Shown here: in pieces, positions 17,283-25,442 of the stretch
Numbering within the stretch: position 1 is the first letter of the stretch
Layout of the letters: each line of letters starts with the position of its first letter
Source of the DNA: Pseudomonas putida W15Oct28
GTDB lineage: Bacteria; Pseudomonadota; Gammaproteobacteria; Pseudomonadales; Pseudomonadaceae
Length of the DNA: 64,000 nt
Assembly (NCBI RefSeq): GCF_000708715.2
Contig: NZ_JENB01000022.1
Coordinates: 1 to 64,000 of the forward strand
Reading direction: 5' to 3'
Notes under the pieces: model-generated
Databases searched by the model: none
What the model was told of the DNA's origin: nothing
The model's input: the letters and a program-made list of their open reading frames with translations, nothing else
Position numbers and translations under genes: made by a program

Positions 17283-18791
17283 TCAGGCGTAGTGCTTGGC
17301 CGCCGGGCTGCTTTCCGCCAGGTCCAGCGCCACGTCGTTGTCGGCACTGATCTTCTGGTACAGGGCGGCATCGGTCGCCAGGGTCTTCTCGCGCGCCGGG
17401 AAGATTTCCTTGAGCTTGGCAGCCCAGGCACCTTTGGCCTGCTCGGGGAAGCAGCGTTCGATCAGTTCCAGCATGATCGACACGGTCACCGAAGCGCCTG
17501 GCGAAGCGCCAAGCAGTGCGGCCAGGCTGCCGTCCTGGGCCGAGACCAGTTCGGTACCAAACTGCAGTACGCCGCCTTTTTTCGGGTCTTTCTTGATGAT
17601 CTGCACACGCTGACCAGCCACTTCCAGGCGCCAGTCTTCGGCCTTGGCCTGCGGATAGAAACGACGCAGGGCTTCAAGGCGCTGCTCCATCGACTGCATC
17701 ACTTCGCTGACCAGGTACTTGGTCAGGTCCATGTTGTCACGGGCCACGGCCAGCATCGGGCCGATGTTGCCCATGCGCACCGACAGCGGCAGGTCCATCA
17801 GCGAACCGTGCTTGAGGAACTTGGTGGTGAAGCCGGCGTACGGGCCGAACAGCAGCGAAGTCTTGCCGTCCACCACGCGGGTATCCAGGTGCGGTACCGA
17901 CATCGGCGGGGCACCCACGGCGGCCTGGCTGTAGACCTTGGCCTGGTGCTGCTTGACGATTTCCGGGTTGTCGCAACGCAGCCACTGGCCGCTGACCGGG
18001 AAGCCGCCGAAGCCTTTGCTTTCCGGGATGCCGGACACTTGCAGCAGCGGCAGGGCCGCGCCGCCGGCGCCGAGGAAGACAAAGCGAGCGTCGACTTCGC
18101 GGCTGCCGCCGCTGTTGACGTCCTTGATGCTGACGGTCCAGCCGCTGCCGTTACGGCGCAGGCCGACAACCTTCTTGCTGTACTTCACCTGCGCGTCCGG
18201 CGAGTCGCCCAGCAGCTTGAGCAGCTTGTTGGTCAGGGCGCCGAAGTTGACGTCGGTGCCTTTGGCTACACGGGTAGCTGCAATCTGCTGGTCGGCCGGG
18301 CGGCCTGGCATCATCAGCGGCATCCACTCGTTCATCACCGCCTTGTCTTCGGTGTATTCCATATCAGCGAAGGCATGGTGCTGCTTGAGCAGCTCGAAGC
18401 GCTTCTTGAGGAAGGAAACACCCTTGTCACCCTCGACGTAGCTCAGGTGCGGGACAGGGTTGATGAACGCACGCGCCGCGCCGAAGTTGCCCTTCTTGCT
18501 CAGGTAGGCCCAGAACTGGCGCGACACCTCGAACTGGGCGTTGATGTGCACGGCCTTCTTGATGTCGATGCTGCCATCGGCGGCCTGGGGCGTGTAGTTA
18601 AGCTCGCACAGACCAGCGTGGCCGGTGCCTGCGTTGTTCCAGGGGTTGGAGCTTTCCGCGGCTCCGGAGTCCATCGCCTCGACGACCTCAAGCTTCAGGG
18701 TCGGGTCAAGCTCCTTCAGCAGTACGGCCAGGGTGGCACTCATGATGCCCGCGCCTACCAGTACTACATCAACCGATTCGTTCTGCGCCAT
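17283..18791 (-). CDS. mqo: Malate:quinone oxidoreductase
   Basis: A peripheral inner-membrane FAD enzyme that oxidises malate to oxaloacetate and reduces quinone, replacing or supplementing NAD-malate dehydrogenase in the TCA cycle. The 502-residue protein has the N-terminal FAD motif (VVLVGAGIMSATLAVLLKEL, residues 9-28) and the family block SSNPWNNAGTGHAGLCELNYTP split across residues 47-68. The C-terminal MQO signature region GASPGASVTVSIMLELIERC is intact. It has a GGAG ribosome-binding site and a long (600-base) upstream gap. Confidence 0.96.
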   Translation of the reverse strand: MAQNESVDVVLVGAGIMSATLAVLLKELDPTLKLEVVEAMDSGAAESSNPWNNAGTGHAGLCELNYTPQAADGSIDIKKAVHINAQFEVSRQFWAYLSKKGNFGAARAFINPVPHLSYVEGDKGVSFLKKRFELLKQHHAFADMEYTEDKAVMNEWMPLMMPGRPADQQIAATRVAKGTDVNFGALTNKLLKLLGDSPDAQVKYSKKVVGLRRNGSGWTVSIKDVNSGGSREVDARFVFLGAGGAALPLLQVSGIPESKGFGGFPVSGQWLRCDNPEIVKQHQAKVYSQAAVGAPPMSVPHLDTRVVDGKTSLLFGPYAGFTTKFLKHGSLMDLPLSVRMGNIGPMLAVARDNMDLTKYLVSEVMQSMEQRLEALRRFYPQAKAEDWRLEVAGQRVQIIKKDPKKGGVLQFGTELVSAQDGSLAALLGASPGASVTVSIMLELIERCFPEQAKGAWAAKLKEIFPAREKTLATDAALYQKISADNDVALDLAESSPAAKHYA

Positions 18792-19392
18792 TTAACGCGT
18801 CTCCACAATCTACAGCTACCTAATTGACAGCATAGGACCCGGGGTAGCCAGGGTCGCCATGTCCGACTTTTCGCAGTTCTTGCAACTTCCGCGGACACCG
18901 CCAATCAGTCTTCGGGTTCAGCTATTGAACGCCGTTTGCCACGGGTGCGGCAATTCGACTTATGGTCAAGGTGTCGTGCGTGCGTTATGGAACGGTTCAG
19001 ACACTCATACGGGATGAGCGCATTTGCCGCCTGTTCAGGGCTGTTCGGGACACATCTGCCGCTTTTGCACATGCCAGACTGTTCATTTGCTCGCCACACT
19101 CTTGTGAAGTTGTGAAAACCGTTTTTTCACGCTCTTTTGGAGACGTGAACCTCAAAAGGGGACTGCGCGATGGCAACCCGCAGGTTCATGCAGTGTGAAG
19201 GGCCGGAAAAGCAGGCACGACAGCCGATGCAAGACCTGAGTGGAAGGCTCTCTGTGGGCGAAGCGGGTGAAGTTGCCGGGGTCAATCGGCGAGTGCGGGG
19301 CCCGATCAGGAGACGTCCTTATAATCGGGGGGAGATTATAGCGATGTCGCGGGCAGAAATGTCGCCATTCGTGGTTTTTATTGCAGCGTTTG
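18792..19392. other. Long intergenic region upstream of mqo, no confident gene
   Basis: About 600 bases without a credible protein gene; short frames on both strands lack coding character. The stretch contains the mqo promoter. Near 19113-19130 a GTGAAAA-CCG-TTTTTTCAC hairpin is followed by CTTTTGG...CCTCAAAAG pairing, which looks like a terminator or a small-RNA end. GC is a little lower here than in the flanking genes. An unannotated small RNA is possible. Confidence 0.5.
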
Positions 19393-19626
19393 TCAGGCCG
19401 CGAGGATGCGCTGGTGCCAGCGGCGGCTTGCGCGGGCGCAAACCCGGGCGTCGGCGGGCAGCTCGCGGCCCAGCCAGGCCAGCCGGATTTCACCGACCTG
19501 GACCCAGCCGCTGCCGCTTGGCACCTGGCGGCATTGCTTGAAAGCCAGGCATTTGCCTTGGCCATCGAGGCGGGCGTAGGTGTTGTGGCGCGGGCGTTGG
19601 AAGAGCAGAGTCCAGAGCGAGGCCAT
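19393..19626 (-). CDS. Small conserved hypothetical protein
   Basis: A 77-residue frame starting MASLWTLLFQRPRHNTYARLDGQGKCLAFKQCR, preceded by AAGGA at good spacing. The body (WVQVGEIRLAWLGRELPADARVCAR) reads like a small globular domain. Codon usage is normal for the genome. I recognise no family beyond a likely Pseudomonas-specific hypothetical. It lies divergent from the YajG-like lipoprotein gene. Confidence 0.6.
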   Translation of the reverse strand: MASLWTLLFQRPRHNTYARLDGQGKCLAFKQCRQVPSGSGWVQVGEIRLAWLGRELPADARVCARASRRWHQRILAA

Positions 19627-19771
19627 GGCGGCGAGTCCTTTGCGTGAGGGCTTGGCGCAAGGATAAGGGCGTGGCCATGAAACGATTGTGACAAGCGGTG
19701 CGGGCCGATGACTGGTCTGTGCCTGGCTAGGTATACTGTGGGCCTTTGCCGCATTTTCTGGAGAAACGCGC

Positions 19772-20356
19772 ATGTTGCAACGTCTGTTGTTCGGTTTGAT
19801 TGCCGTGGCCAGCCTCAGCCTGGTCGGTTGTGCCCACAGCCCGCAACAACTCAACCCGCAACCCACGCTCAAGGCCCAGCTTGCCCCGGTAGGCCACGGC
19901 CAGCCGGTGGTGGTCCGGGTGGTTGACGGCCGGGCCTCGCAATCCCTGGGCACCCGTGGTGGCATGTACCCCGAGACCAGCACCATCAGCGTCAGCGGTA
20001 ACGATGTGGTGCCAAAGCTGCAGGCCCAGGCCGAAGCTGCCGTGCGCCTGCTCGGCTTCACCCCGACGCCGAACGCCGCTAATGCACCACAGCTGACCGT
20101 GACCTTGGCCGAGTTGAAGTATCAGTCGCCCAAAGACAACCTGTACGTGACCGAGGCCACCATCGGTGCCACCTTCCGTGCTGACGTGCGCAATGGCGGC
20201 CGCAGCTACAGCGGCCGTTACGGCGCTTCGCTGGACCAGCGTTTCGGCATGGCGCCGAACCAGGACACCAACACCCAACTGGTGGGCGATGTGCTGAGCG
20301 ATGCGCTGACCCGCCTGTTCAAGGACGCGACCATCGGGCAGGTGCTGGGCCAGTAA
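19772..20356 (+). CDS. YajG-family outer-membrane lipoprotein
   Basis: A 194-residue protein with a lipoprotein signal peptide ending in SLVGC (cysteine at residue 20). The mature part matches the YajG-like group: VVVRVVDGRASQSLGTRGG, then an alpha/beta body with VTLAELKYQ and a C-terminal helix DVLSDALTRLFKD. The function is unknown; E. coli yajG sits near ampG. Here a strong terminator closes the transcript. Confidence 0.82.
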   Translation: MLQRLLFGLIAVASLSLVGCAHSPQQLNPQPTLKAQLAPVGHGQPVVVRVVDGRASQSLGTRGGMYPETSTISVSGNDVVPKLQAQAEAAVRLLGFTPTPNAANAPQLTVTLAELKYQSPKDNLYVTEATIGATFRADVRNGGRSYSGRYGASLDQRFGMAPNQDTNTQLVGDVLSDALTRLFKDATIGQVLGQ

Positions 20357-20375
20357 GCTTCATGCTTTAAACGAA

Positions 20376-20410
20376 AACCCGCTGCCTGAGTGCCAGGCAG
20401 CGGGTTTTTT
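20376..20410 (+). terminator. Rho-independent terminator after the YajG-like gene
   Basis: AACCCGCTGCCTG, a 4-base loop AGTG, CCAGGCAGCGGGTT and a T-run: a near-perfect 12-13 bp stem followed by TTTTTT. Confidence 0.92.
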
Positions 20411-20422
20411 GTTGTCTGTGCG

Positions 20423-20518
20423 GGCCTCTTCGCGGCGAAAGCCGCTCCCACAGGTGCGGCGCAGACCTTGAGTTTGGTGCGGTCCCTGTGGGAGCGGGTT
20501 CACCCGCGAAAGGGCCGG
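20423..20518. repeat. REP pair (GCGGG type)
   Basis: GGCCTCTTCGCGGCGAAAGCCGCTCCCACAG faces CTGTGGGAGCGGGTTCACCCGCGAAAGGGCC between convergent genes. The two halves belong to slightly different sequence variants. Confidence 0.8.
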
Positions 20519-20525
20519 CACAGGC

Positions 20526-20732
20526 TCAAGCGGCTTCTATGTGGAAATCCAGCAAGCTGAAGCCCGTCCCGGCATCCACCTCCGGCAAATCTTCATGCAC
20601 ATGCCCACCCAGCGCACAGTAGACCAGCCACTGGCGGTCCTGCACATTGATGGCAAAACCATCGATCAGCGCCTGTTGTTCATCGCTCTGGGCAACGAGG
20701 TAGAGGCGGTCCTGGTTTTCGGCGTGCAGCAT
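20526..20732 (-). CDS. Small hypothetical protein
   Basis: A 68-residue acidic protein starting MLHAENQDRLYLVAQSDEQQ. The internal ATG at 20732 has a GGAG site 7 bases upstream (GGAGCTTGTTC), while the first in-frame ATG at 20750 has none, so I prefer the shorter form. The sequence WLVYCALGGHVHEDLPEVD suggests a small alpha/beta fold. No function can be assigned. Confidence 0.6.
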   Translation of the reverse strand: MLHAENQDRLYLVAQSDEQQALIDGFAINVQDRQWLVYCALGGHVHEDLPEVDAGTGFSLLDFHIEAA

Positions 20733-20891
20733 GAACAAGCTCCGGGTCATGAGAGGCCGACAGGGTGGCCTGTTCAGATGACGAGCGAATGACAGATGAA
20801 ATTTAATGACACTTTGTCGCCCATGCCGGGCGCCGAACAGCGACTTGGGTAGAATGCGGGCCTTTGCCGCTGCTCACACCGAGGTTGCGTG

Positions 20892-21152
20892 ATGTCCTTG
20901 CAAGTGCTCTGGGGGTTCCTGGCCGCCCACCCCACCAAGTTGATCAACCTGCTGGCGCTGCTGCTGACCTGCCCGGGCGGGTTGCTGCTGCACAGCGCGC
21001 GGCGGCGCCAGGCCGAGACCCGCGAATACATGGCGGTGGATGAGGGGGTGGTGGACGCGTTCGACCTGCGGGTGCCCAAGTACTTCTACATCCTCGGGTT
21101 CGCTTGCCTGGCGATGGCGCTGCTGCTGTCCTGGTTCAGTACCTGGATCTGA
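20892..21152 (+). CDS. Small membrane protein, hypothetical
   Basis: An 86-residue protein with two membrane segments: LWGFLAAHPTKLINLLALLL followed by a cluster of basic residues (HSARRRQAETR) that should face the cytoplasm, and YILGFACLAMALLLSWFSTW at the C-terminus. GAGG lies upstream of the ATG. A GTG immediately before the ATG is an alternative start. The function is unknown. Confidence 0.7.
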   Translation: MSLQVLWGFLAAHPTKLINLLALLLTCPGGLLLHSARRRQAETREYMAVDEGVVDAFDLRVPKYFYILGFACLAMALLLSWFSTWI

Positions 21153-21158
21153 GAAATT

Positions 21159-21260
21159 GGGGCCGCTTTGCGGCCCATCGCGACACAAGGCCGCTCCCAC
21201 AAGAGATCGCGTTCCCCTGTAGGAGCGGCCTTGTGTCGCGATGGGCTGCAAAGCAGCCCC
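21159..21260. repeat. REP pair (GGCCGCTTTGCGGCC type)
   Basis: GGGGCCGCTTTGCGGCCC...GGCCGCTCCCACA and the inverted copy TGTAGGAGCGGCC...GGGCTGCAAAGCAGCCCC lie between convergent genes. Both units are well preserved. Confidence 0.88.
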
Positions 21261-21269
21261 GGCAATCTT

Positions 21270-22439
21270 TCAGGCTACGGGTGCCTGCTGCCTGACCTGG
21301 TACTGGTTACGCACCGGCGTCGCATACTGCAACACCAGGTAAGGCCGCTGCTCTTCAGGGCACGCATCCAGGCGGCGCTGCCATTCTTCCCTGGCCTTGG
21401 CCAGCTCGTCCGCCGGGAACACCTTTTCGGCACTCGGCACCTGCAGCGCCTCATCCTTGCTGTCCCACATCGCATACGCCAGGTAATGCACCGGGAACAG
21501 GCGGTAGCTGCCAAGGATCTGCCGGTCGATTTCCGCCGCCAGTTGCTTGGTGTCCTCGTGGTACGCGGTCACCGGCGGGGTGAACGTGATGTGCACCCGG
21601 CCCTTGTAGCCGGTAATGCCCTTGGCGATGCTGTTGTCATCTTCGCCGGGCGCCTTCTTGTAGGTACCGGTGGTGGCGCGGATGTACAGCTCGCGGGCCT
21701 TGGCCTGGTCGCACGGGTCGTATTCGTAGCTGATCGACACCGGCGTCAGGTTCAGGCTCTGGATCACCGCACCGAACGGCTCGTCCTTGCGGCTCATGTG
21801 GAACATCTTGAGGATCGCCGAATCGGTGCGGTCGTCACCGTCCTTGGCTCGGCCTTCGGCCTGGGCGATCCAGATCGACGTGGCGTCGTTGCGGATCGAG
21901 TGGCTGATGTAGGCCGAGAGCAGCTGATAGGCCGCCAGCTTCTCGCGGCGCCCGCTGATCGAACGGTGCACGATGAAGCTTTTGTTCAGGCGCATCATGT
22001 CGCTGACAAAGGGCTTTTGCAGCAGGTTGTCACCAATGGCAATGCGCGGGGTGGGCAAGCCTGCGTGGTACACCGCATAGTTGACGAAGGCCGGGTCCAT
22101 GACGATGTCACGGTGGTTGGCCAGGAACAGGTAGGCGGTGCCGGCCTTGAGCTGTTCCACGCCCGAATAGGTAACGCCGTCGGTGGCGCGGTCGATGGTC
22201 TGGTCGACGTAGTACTCGACTTTGTCCTGCAGGGTCGAAACGCAGGTGACGCCGGCGAATTCCTTGCGCAGGCAGCGGGCAATCAGCGGCTTGAGCAACC
22301 AGCCGAGGGCCCCGGCCGCACGCGGGAAGCGGAAGTGGGTGAGGATATCGAGGAATGCCGGGTCGCTGAGCAGGCGTGCCAGAACGGCAGGTACCTCAGC
22401 GTCGTCGTACGGTCGGATGGCATCGAATTCGCCCATCAT
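21270..22439 (-). CDS. Glycerolipid-type acyltransferase (PlsC superfamily)
   Basis: A 389-residue protein of the 1-acyl-glycerol-3-phosphate acyltransferase superfamily. The block LFLANHRDIVMDPAFVNY holds the presumed catalytic histidine and aspartate, but their spacing is H-x5-D rather than the canonical H-x4-D. Downstream blocks include IFVHRS-like FIVHRSISGRREKL and WIAQAEGRAKDG (the EGT/EGR substrate-binding element). I chose the second methionine of MMGEFDAIRPYDD's in-frame region (22439), since the upstream extension reads as non-native. No membrane anchor is obvious. Substrate unknown. Confidence 0.8.
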   Translation of the reverse strand: MMGEFDAIRPYDDAEVPAVLARLLSDPAFLDILTHFRFPRAAGALGWLLKPLIARCLRKEFAGVTCVSTLQDKVEYYVDQTIDRATDGVTYSGVEQLKAGTAYLFLANHRDIVMDPAFVNYAVYHAGLPTPRIAIGDNLLQKPFVSDMMRLNKSFIVHRSISGRREKLAAYQLLSAYISHSIRNDATSIWIAQAEGRAKDGDDRTDSAILKMFHMSRKDEPFGAVIQSLNLTPVSISYEYDPCDQAKARELYIRATTGTYKKAPGEDDNSIAKGITGYKGRVHITFTPPVTAYHEDTKQLAAEIDRQILGSYRLFPVHYLAYAMWDSKDEALQVPSAEKVFPADELAKAREEWQRRLDACPEEQRPYLVLQYATPVRNQYQVRQQAPVA

Positions 22440-22561
22440 GCTCTCTTGTTGGAAACGGCTAGGGTAATAAGGTAGGGGCGGGCTCCGAAAAACGGCTCGG
22501 ACACACACAGGCCCTGTAAACAGACCGGCAATTATACGCATAAGTCACCCCGGAGGCCGCG

Positions 22562-22744
22562 ATGCTGGAAACTGCGAACTACGATTGCCCTTATTGTGGC
22601 GAGGAAGTCGAAACCACAGTGGACCTGTCCGGTGGCGATCAGGAGTACATCGAGGACTGCCAAGTGTGCTGCAAGCCTATCCGCTTCGTGCTGCAGGTTC
22701 ATGGCGAGGAGTGGATGCTGGACGTCTTCGGTGAGAATGACTGA
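22562..22744 (+). CDS. CPXCG-motif cysteine-rich protein
   Basis: A 60-residue protein whose two cysteine pairs (YDCPYCGEE and CQVCCKPI) should bind one zinc. The family is short and of unknown function. A GGAGGC site precedes the ATG. It shares its final base with the start of the DUF2007 gene, a conserved pairing in pseudomonads. Confidence 0.88.
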   Translation: MLETANYDCPYCGEEVETTVDLSGGDQEYIEDCQVCCKPIRFVLQVHGEEWMLDVFGEND

Positions 22745-23004
22745 TGCGGCGTATCTACGAACCTGAAAACCTGCTCGAAGCCGAAATGCTGGTCGGTATG
22801 CTGGCCAGTGAAGGCATCAGCGTGCAGCTGGTGGGACGTGACTTGATGGGGGGTGTGGGCGAACTGCCCATGCAAGGCCTGCTCGGGCTTGCGGTGGCGG
22901 ATGAGCAGGCCGAGTACGCACGGCAGCTGATCGATGCGTACAATGATGCCCAGCCACTGGTTGGCGACGAACCGGAGAGCTTCCCCGGTACCTTGATCTG
23001 CTAG
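22744..23004 (+). CDS. DUF2007 family small protein
   Basis: An 86-residue protein starting MRRIYEPENLLEAEMLVGMLASEGISVQLVGRDL, which is the family pattern of a ferredoxin-like fold binding small ligands or proteins. Function unknown. Its start overlaps the stop of the zinc-ribbon gene by one base, and the SRAP gene begins 16 bases after its end, suggesting one operon. Confidence 0.85.
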   Translation: MRRIYEPENLLEAEMLVGMLASEGISVQLVGRDLMGGVGELPMQGLLGLAVADEQAEYARQLIDAYNDAQPLVGDEPESFPGTLIC

Positions 23005-23019
23005 GTTCTGAATTCGCCC

Positions 23020-23640
23020 ATGTGTGGACGTTATGCCCTGTTTCGCTGGCCCCAGGCGCTTGCCAGCCTGCCTGGCTTCCCCGAAGGCCAGCCGGCCCAA
23101 TGGAACATTTCGCCCGGGGCTTCGGTGTTGATCCAGCGCCAGCTCGATGGCCAGCAGCAACTGGCCAAGGCGCGCTGGGGGCTTACCCCGGCCTGGCTCA
23201 CAGACCTGTCCCGCACCCCCGCGCATGCCCGCGCCGAAACCCTGGTCGAGCAGCCAATGTTTCGCGATGCATTTCGCCAGCGTCGTTGCCTGATGCCGGC
23301 CAACGGCTTTTACGAGTGGCGTGGCAACGTGCGTAAACGCCCGTACTGGTTGACCCCGGGGGAGGGCTCGTCGCTGTATTTTGCAGCAGTGTGGGAGGCC
23401 TACCCGGTGCAGGACCAGGTGTGGCTGAGCTGTGCGGTGGTGACCCAGGCCGCCATGAACCAGCGTCGGCCGCTGATACTGGACGAGGCCGGGCAGGCGG
23501 CGTGGCTTGACCCGGATACGCCGGTTACCCGCTTGCACGAGTTGCTGGCCAGCCCGCCGGCAACGCTACGAGAGCGTGCCTTGGCCAATTTCGTCAATGA
23601 CCCGAAGCTGGATGCGCCGGAGTGCCTGACCCCGGCTTGA
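23020..23640 (+). CDS. SRAP/HMCES/YedK-family protein with unusual active site
   Basis: SRAP proteins shield abasic sites in single-stranded DNA by forming a thiazolidine crosslink through Cys2. Here the 206-residue protein starts MCGRYALF (Cys2 present), has WNISPGA at 28-34 and the catalytic glutamate in NGFYEW (Glu99). The NARxET motif reads HARAET (His69 in place of Asn) and the usual HDRMP reads NQRRP (Asn147 in place of His). The two catalytic-site residues thus appear swapped. It ends the CPXCG-DUF2007-SRAP unit. The assignment to the family is firm; activity is uncertain. Confidence 0.88.
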   Translation: MCGRYALFRWPQALASLPGFPEGQPAQWNISPGASVLIQRQLDGQQQLAKARWGLTPAWLTDLSRTPAHARAETLVEQPMFRDAFRQRRCLMPANGFYEWRGNVRKRPYWLTPGEGSSLYFAAVWEAYPVQDQVWLSCAVVTQAAMNQRRPLILDEAGQAAWLDPDTPVTRLHELLASPPATLRERALANFVNDPKLDAPECLTPA

Positions 23641-23653
23641 AGTGTTGCCTGTA

Positions 23654-23750
23654 CCGGCCTCTTCGCGGGCACGCCCGCTCCCACAGGTTGTTCGGTATGC
23701 CTGGGAAATGAAATACCTGTGGGAGCGGGCGTGCCCGCGAAGAGGCCGGT
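23654..23750. repeat. REP pair (GCGGGCACGCCCGC type)
   Basis: CCGGCCTCTTCGCGGGCACGCCCGCTCCCACAG faces CCTGTGGGAGCGGGCGTGCCCGCGAAGAGGCCGG, nearly perfect inverted copies, lying between two plus-strand genes. Confidence 0.88.
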
Positions 23751-23836
23751 GCAGGCGAAGAAAATCTTCCCTGCGGCTATGGCGGCACCAAGCGACTCGG
23801 CCTAGGATACGCCGCATGTGGATAGGGAGTGTTTTC

Positions 23837-24655
23837 ATGCGTAAGTCTTTTGTCGTCAGCCTGTTGAGTGCTGGCATCCTGCTGGCCGGCTGCCAGGCGG
23901 TGAACACCACCAGCGGCGGCGCTGTCGGCGTGCAGCGCCAGCAGTACATGTTCAGCATGCTCTCGACCGATGAGGTCAACCAGATGTATGCCCAGTCGTA
24001 CCAGCAGACCCTGGGTGAGGCATCGAACAAAGGTGTGCTCGACAAGTCCAGTGCCGATGCCAAGCGCGTACAGGTCATCGCCAACCGCCTGATCGCCCAG
24101 GCGCCCAAGTTCCGCCCGGATGCCGCGCAATGGAACTGGGAAGTCAACGTGATCAAGAGCGACGAGCTGAACGCCAACTGCGGGCCGGGCGGCAAGATCA
24201 TTGTCTACACCGGGCTGATCGATCAGCTCAAGCTCACCGATGCGGAAATCGCCGCGGTGGTGGGGCACGAGATTGCCCACGCCCTGCGTGAGCACAGCCG
24301 CGAGGCCATGTCCAAGGCGTACGGCGTGGAAATGGCCCGTCAGGGGGCCGGTGCCATCTTCGGTCTCGGCCAAGGCAGCATGGCCATGGCCGACACCGTG
24401 GTGAACTACGCCATGACCCTGCCCAACAGCCGGGCCAACGAGAACGAGGCCGACCTGATTGGCCTGGAGCTGTCGGCGCGTGCCGGCTACGACCCGAATG
24501 CCGCGATCACCTTGTGGAACAAGATGAGCAAGGCTTCCGAAGGCGCACCGCCTGAGTTCATGAGCACTCACCCGGCGTCCGCCAGCCGCATTGCTTCGCT
24601 GCAGGCGGCGATTCCGAAGGTGATGCCGCTGTACCAGGCAGCGGCCAAGCAGTAA
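23837..24655 (+). CDS. M48-family zinc metalloprotease lipoprotein
   Basis: A 272-residue periplasmic protease of the LoiP/YcaL kind. The lipoprotein signal ends in LLAGC (cysteine about residue 19). The zinc motif HEIAH is in VVGHEIAHALREHSRE at about residue 140, and the third zinc ligand is in RANENEADLIGLEL. The C-terminal THPASASRI segment is also typical. Probable role in outer-membrane protein quality control. The start follows GGGAGTGTTTTC. Confidence 0.92.
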   Translation: MRKSFVVSLLSAGILLAGCQAVNTTSGGAVGVQRQQYMFSMLSTDEVNQMYAQSYQQTLGEASNKGVLDKSSADAKRVQVIANRLIAQAPKFRPDAAQWNWEVNVIKSDELNANCGPGGKIIVYTGLIDQLKLTDAEIAAVVGHEIAHALREHSREAMSKAYGVEMARQGAGAIFGLGQGSMAMADTVVNYAMTLPNSRANENEADLIGLELSARAGYDPNAAITLWNKMSKASEGAPPEFMSTHPASASRIASLQAAIPKVMPLYQAAAKQ

Positions 24656-24663
24656 GGCCGCAA

Positions 24664-24768
24664 GGGGCTGCTTTGCAGCCCTTTCGCGGCACAAGGCCGC
24701 TCCTACACCGGTACGCGATCCCCTGTAGGAGCGGCCTTGTGCCGCGAAAGGGGCGCGAAGCGGCCCCG
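24664..24768. repeat. REP pair followed by a T-run
   Basis: GGGGCTGCTTTGCAGCCC and GGGGCGCGAAGCGGCCCC bound two inverted units between convergent genes. GTTTTTTT directly after the right unit suggests it also acts as a terminator for the M48 gene. Confidence 0.85.
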
Positions 24769-24778
24769 TTTTTTTCAG

Positions 24779-25363
24779 TTAGCCCAACCAGCCACTGGCC
24801 TTCATCGCCGAGTACACGGCCACGATTGCCAGCACGAAGAACGCCGTGGCCGCCAGGCGACGGATCAGGGTCAACGGCAGTTTGTCTGCCGCAAAGTTAC
24901 CCGCCAATACCACCGGCACGTTGGCAATCAGCATGCCCAGCGTGGTGCCGATAATGACCATGATCAGGTGTGGGTACTGCGCCGCCAGCATCACGGTGGC
25001 GACCTGGGTCTTGTCACCGATTTCGGCCAGGAAGAACGCGATCAGCGTGGTCAGGAACGGCCCGAAGCGGCGTGCCGGGTTTTCGTCGTCATCCATCTTG
25101 TCCGGGACCAGGGTCCACAGGGCAGTGGCCGTGAAGCTGGCGGCCAGGATCCAGTGCAGCGCCGAGTTGCTGAAAAAGCTACCAACCCATGCGCCCACGG
25201 CGCCGGCGGCGGCATGGTTGGCCAAGGTGGCGGCGACGATACCGGCAATGATCGGCCAGGGCTTGCGGAAGCGGGCAGCGAGAATGAGCGCGAGCAATTG
25301 CGTCTTGTCGCCGATTTCGGCCAAGGCAACGATGGCGGTGGGGACCAGCAGAGATTCCAGCAT
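24779..25363 (-). CDS. UPF0016/TMEM165 family transporter, probable Mn2+ exporter
   Basis: A 194-residue membrane protein with six predicted segments in two repeats. Each repeat carries the family motif: ALAEIGDKTQLLAL (first) and FLAEIGDKTQVATV (second), whose acidic residues bind the cation. Bacterial members (MneA in Vibrio) export manganese. A yybP-ykoY riboswitch lies in the 5' leader, strong independent support for a manganese role. RBS is AGGAAACCTG. It ends convergently with the M48 gene. Confidence 0.88.
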   Translation of the reverse strand: MLESLLVPTAIVALAEIGDKTQLLALILAARFRKPWPIIAGIVAATLANHAAAGAVGAWVGSFFSNSALHWILAASFTATALWTLVPDKMDDDENPARRFGPFLTTLIAFFLAEIGDKTQVATVMLAAQYPHLIMVIIGTTLGMLIANVPVVLAGNFAADKLPLTLIRRLAATAFFVLAIVAVYSAMKASGWLG

Positions 25364-25393
25364 CAGGTTTCCTACGGGGGCGGGTCGACACGG

Positions 25394-25442
25394 CTATGAC
25401 ACGTACAGCCTCCCCGCCCCGGGTAAGGTGTGCGTGTCATAG
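25394..25442 (-). promoter_or_regulatory. Expression-platform hairpin of the manganese riboswitch
   Basis: Perfect 10-bp arms CTATGACACG (25394-25403) and CGTGTCATAG (25433-25442) bracket a GC-rich loop 30 bases upstream of the start codon. It lies between the riboswitch aptamer and the ribosome-binding site, so it may switch with aptamer pairing. Confidence 0.5.

Noticed and set aside
17157..18827. A 556-codon plus-strand frame over mqo
   Set aside because: Antisense of mqo; the mqo frame has intact FAD and MQO signatures.
19170..19541. Plus-strand frame with an AAAAGGGG site and ATG
   Set aside because: The translation is basic and low-complexity with no fold-like pattern, and it runs opposite the better small frame at 19393-19626.
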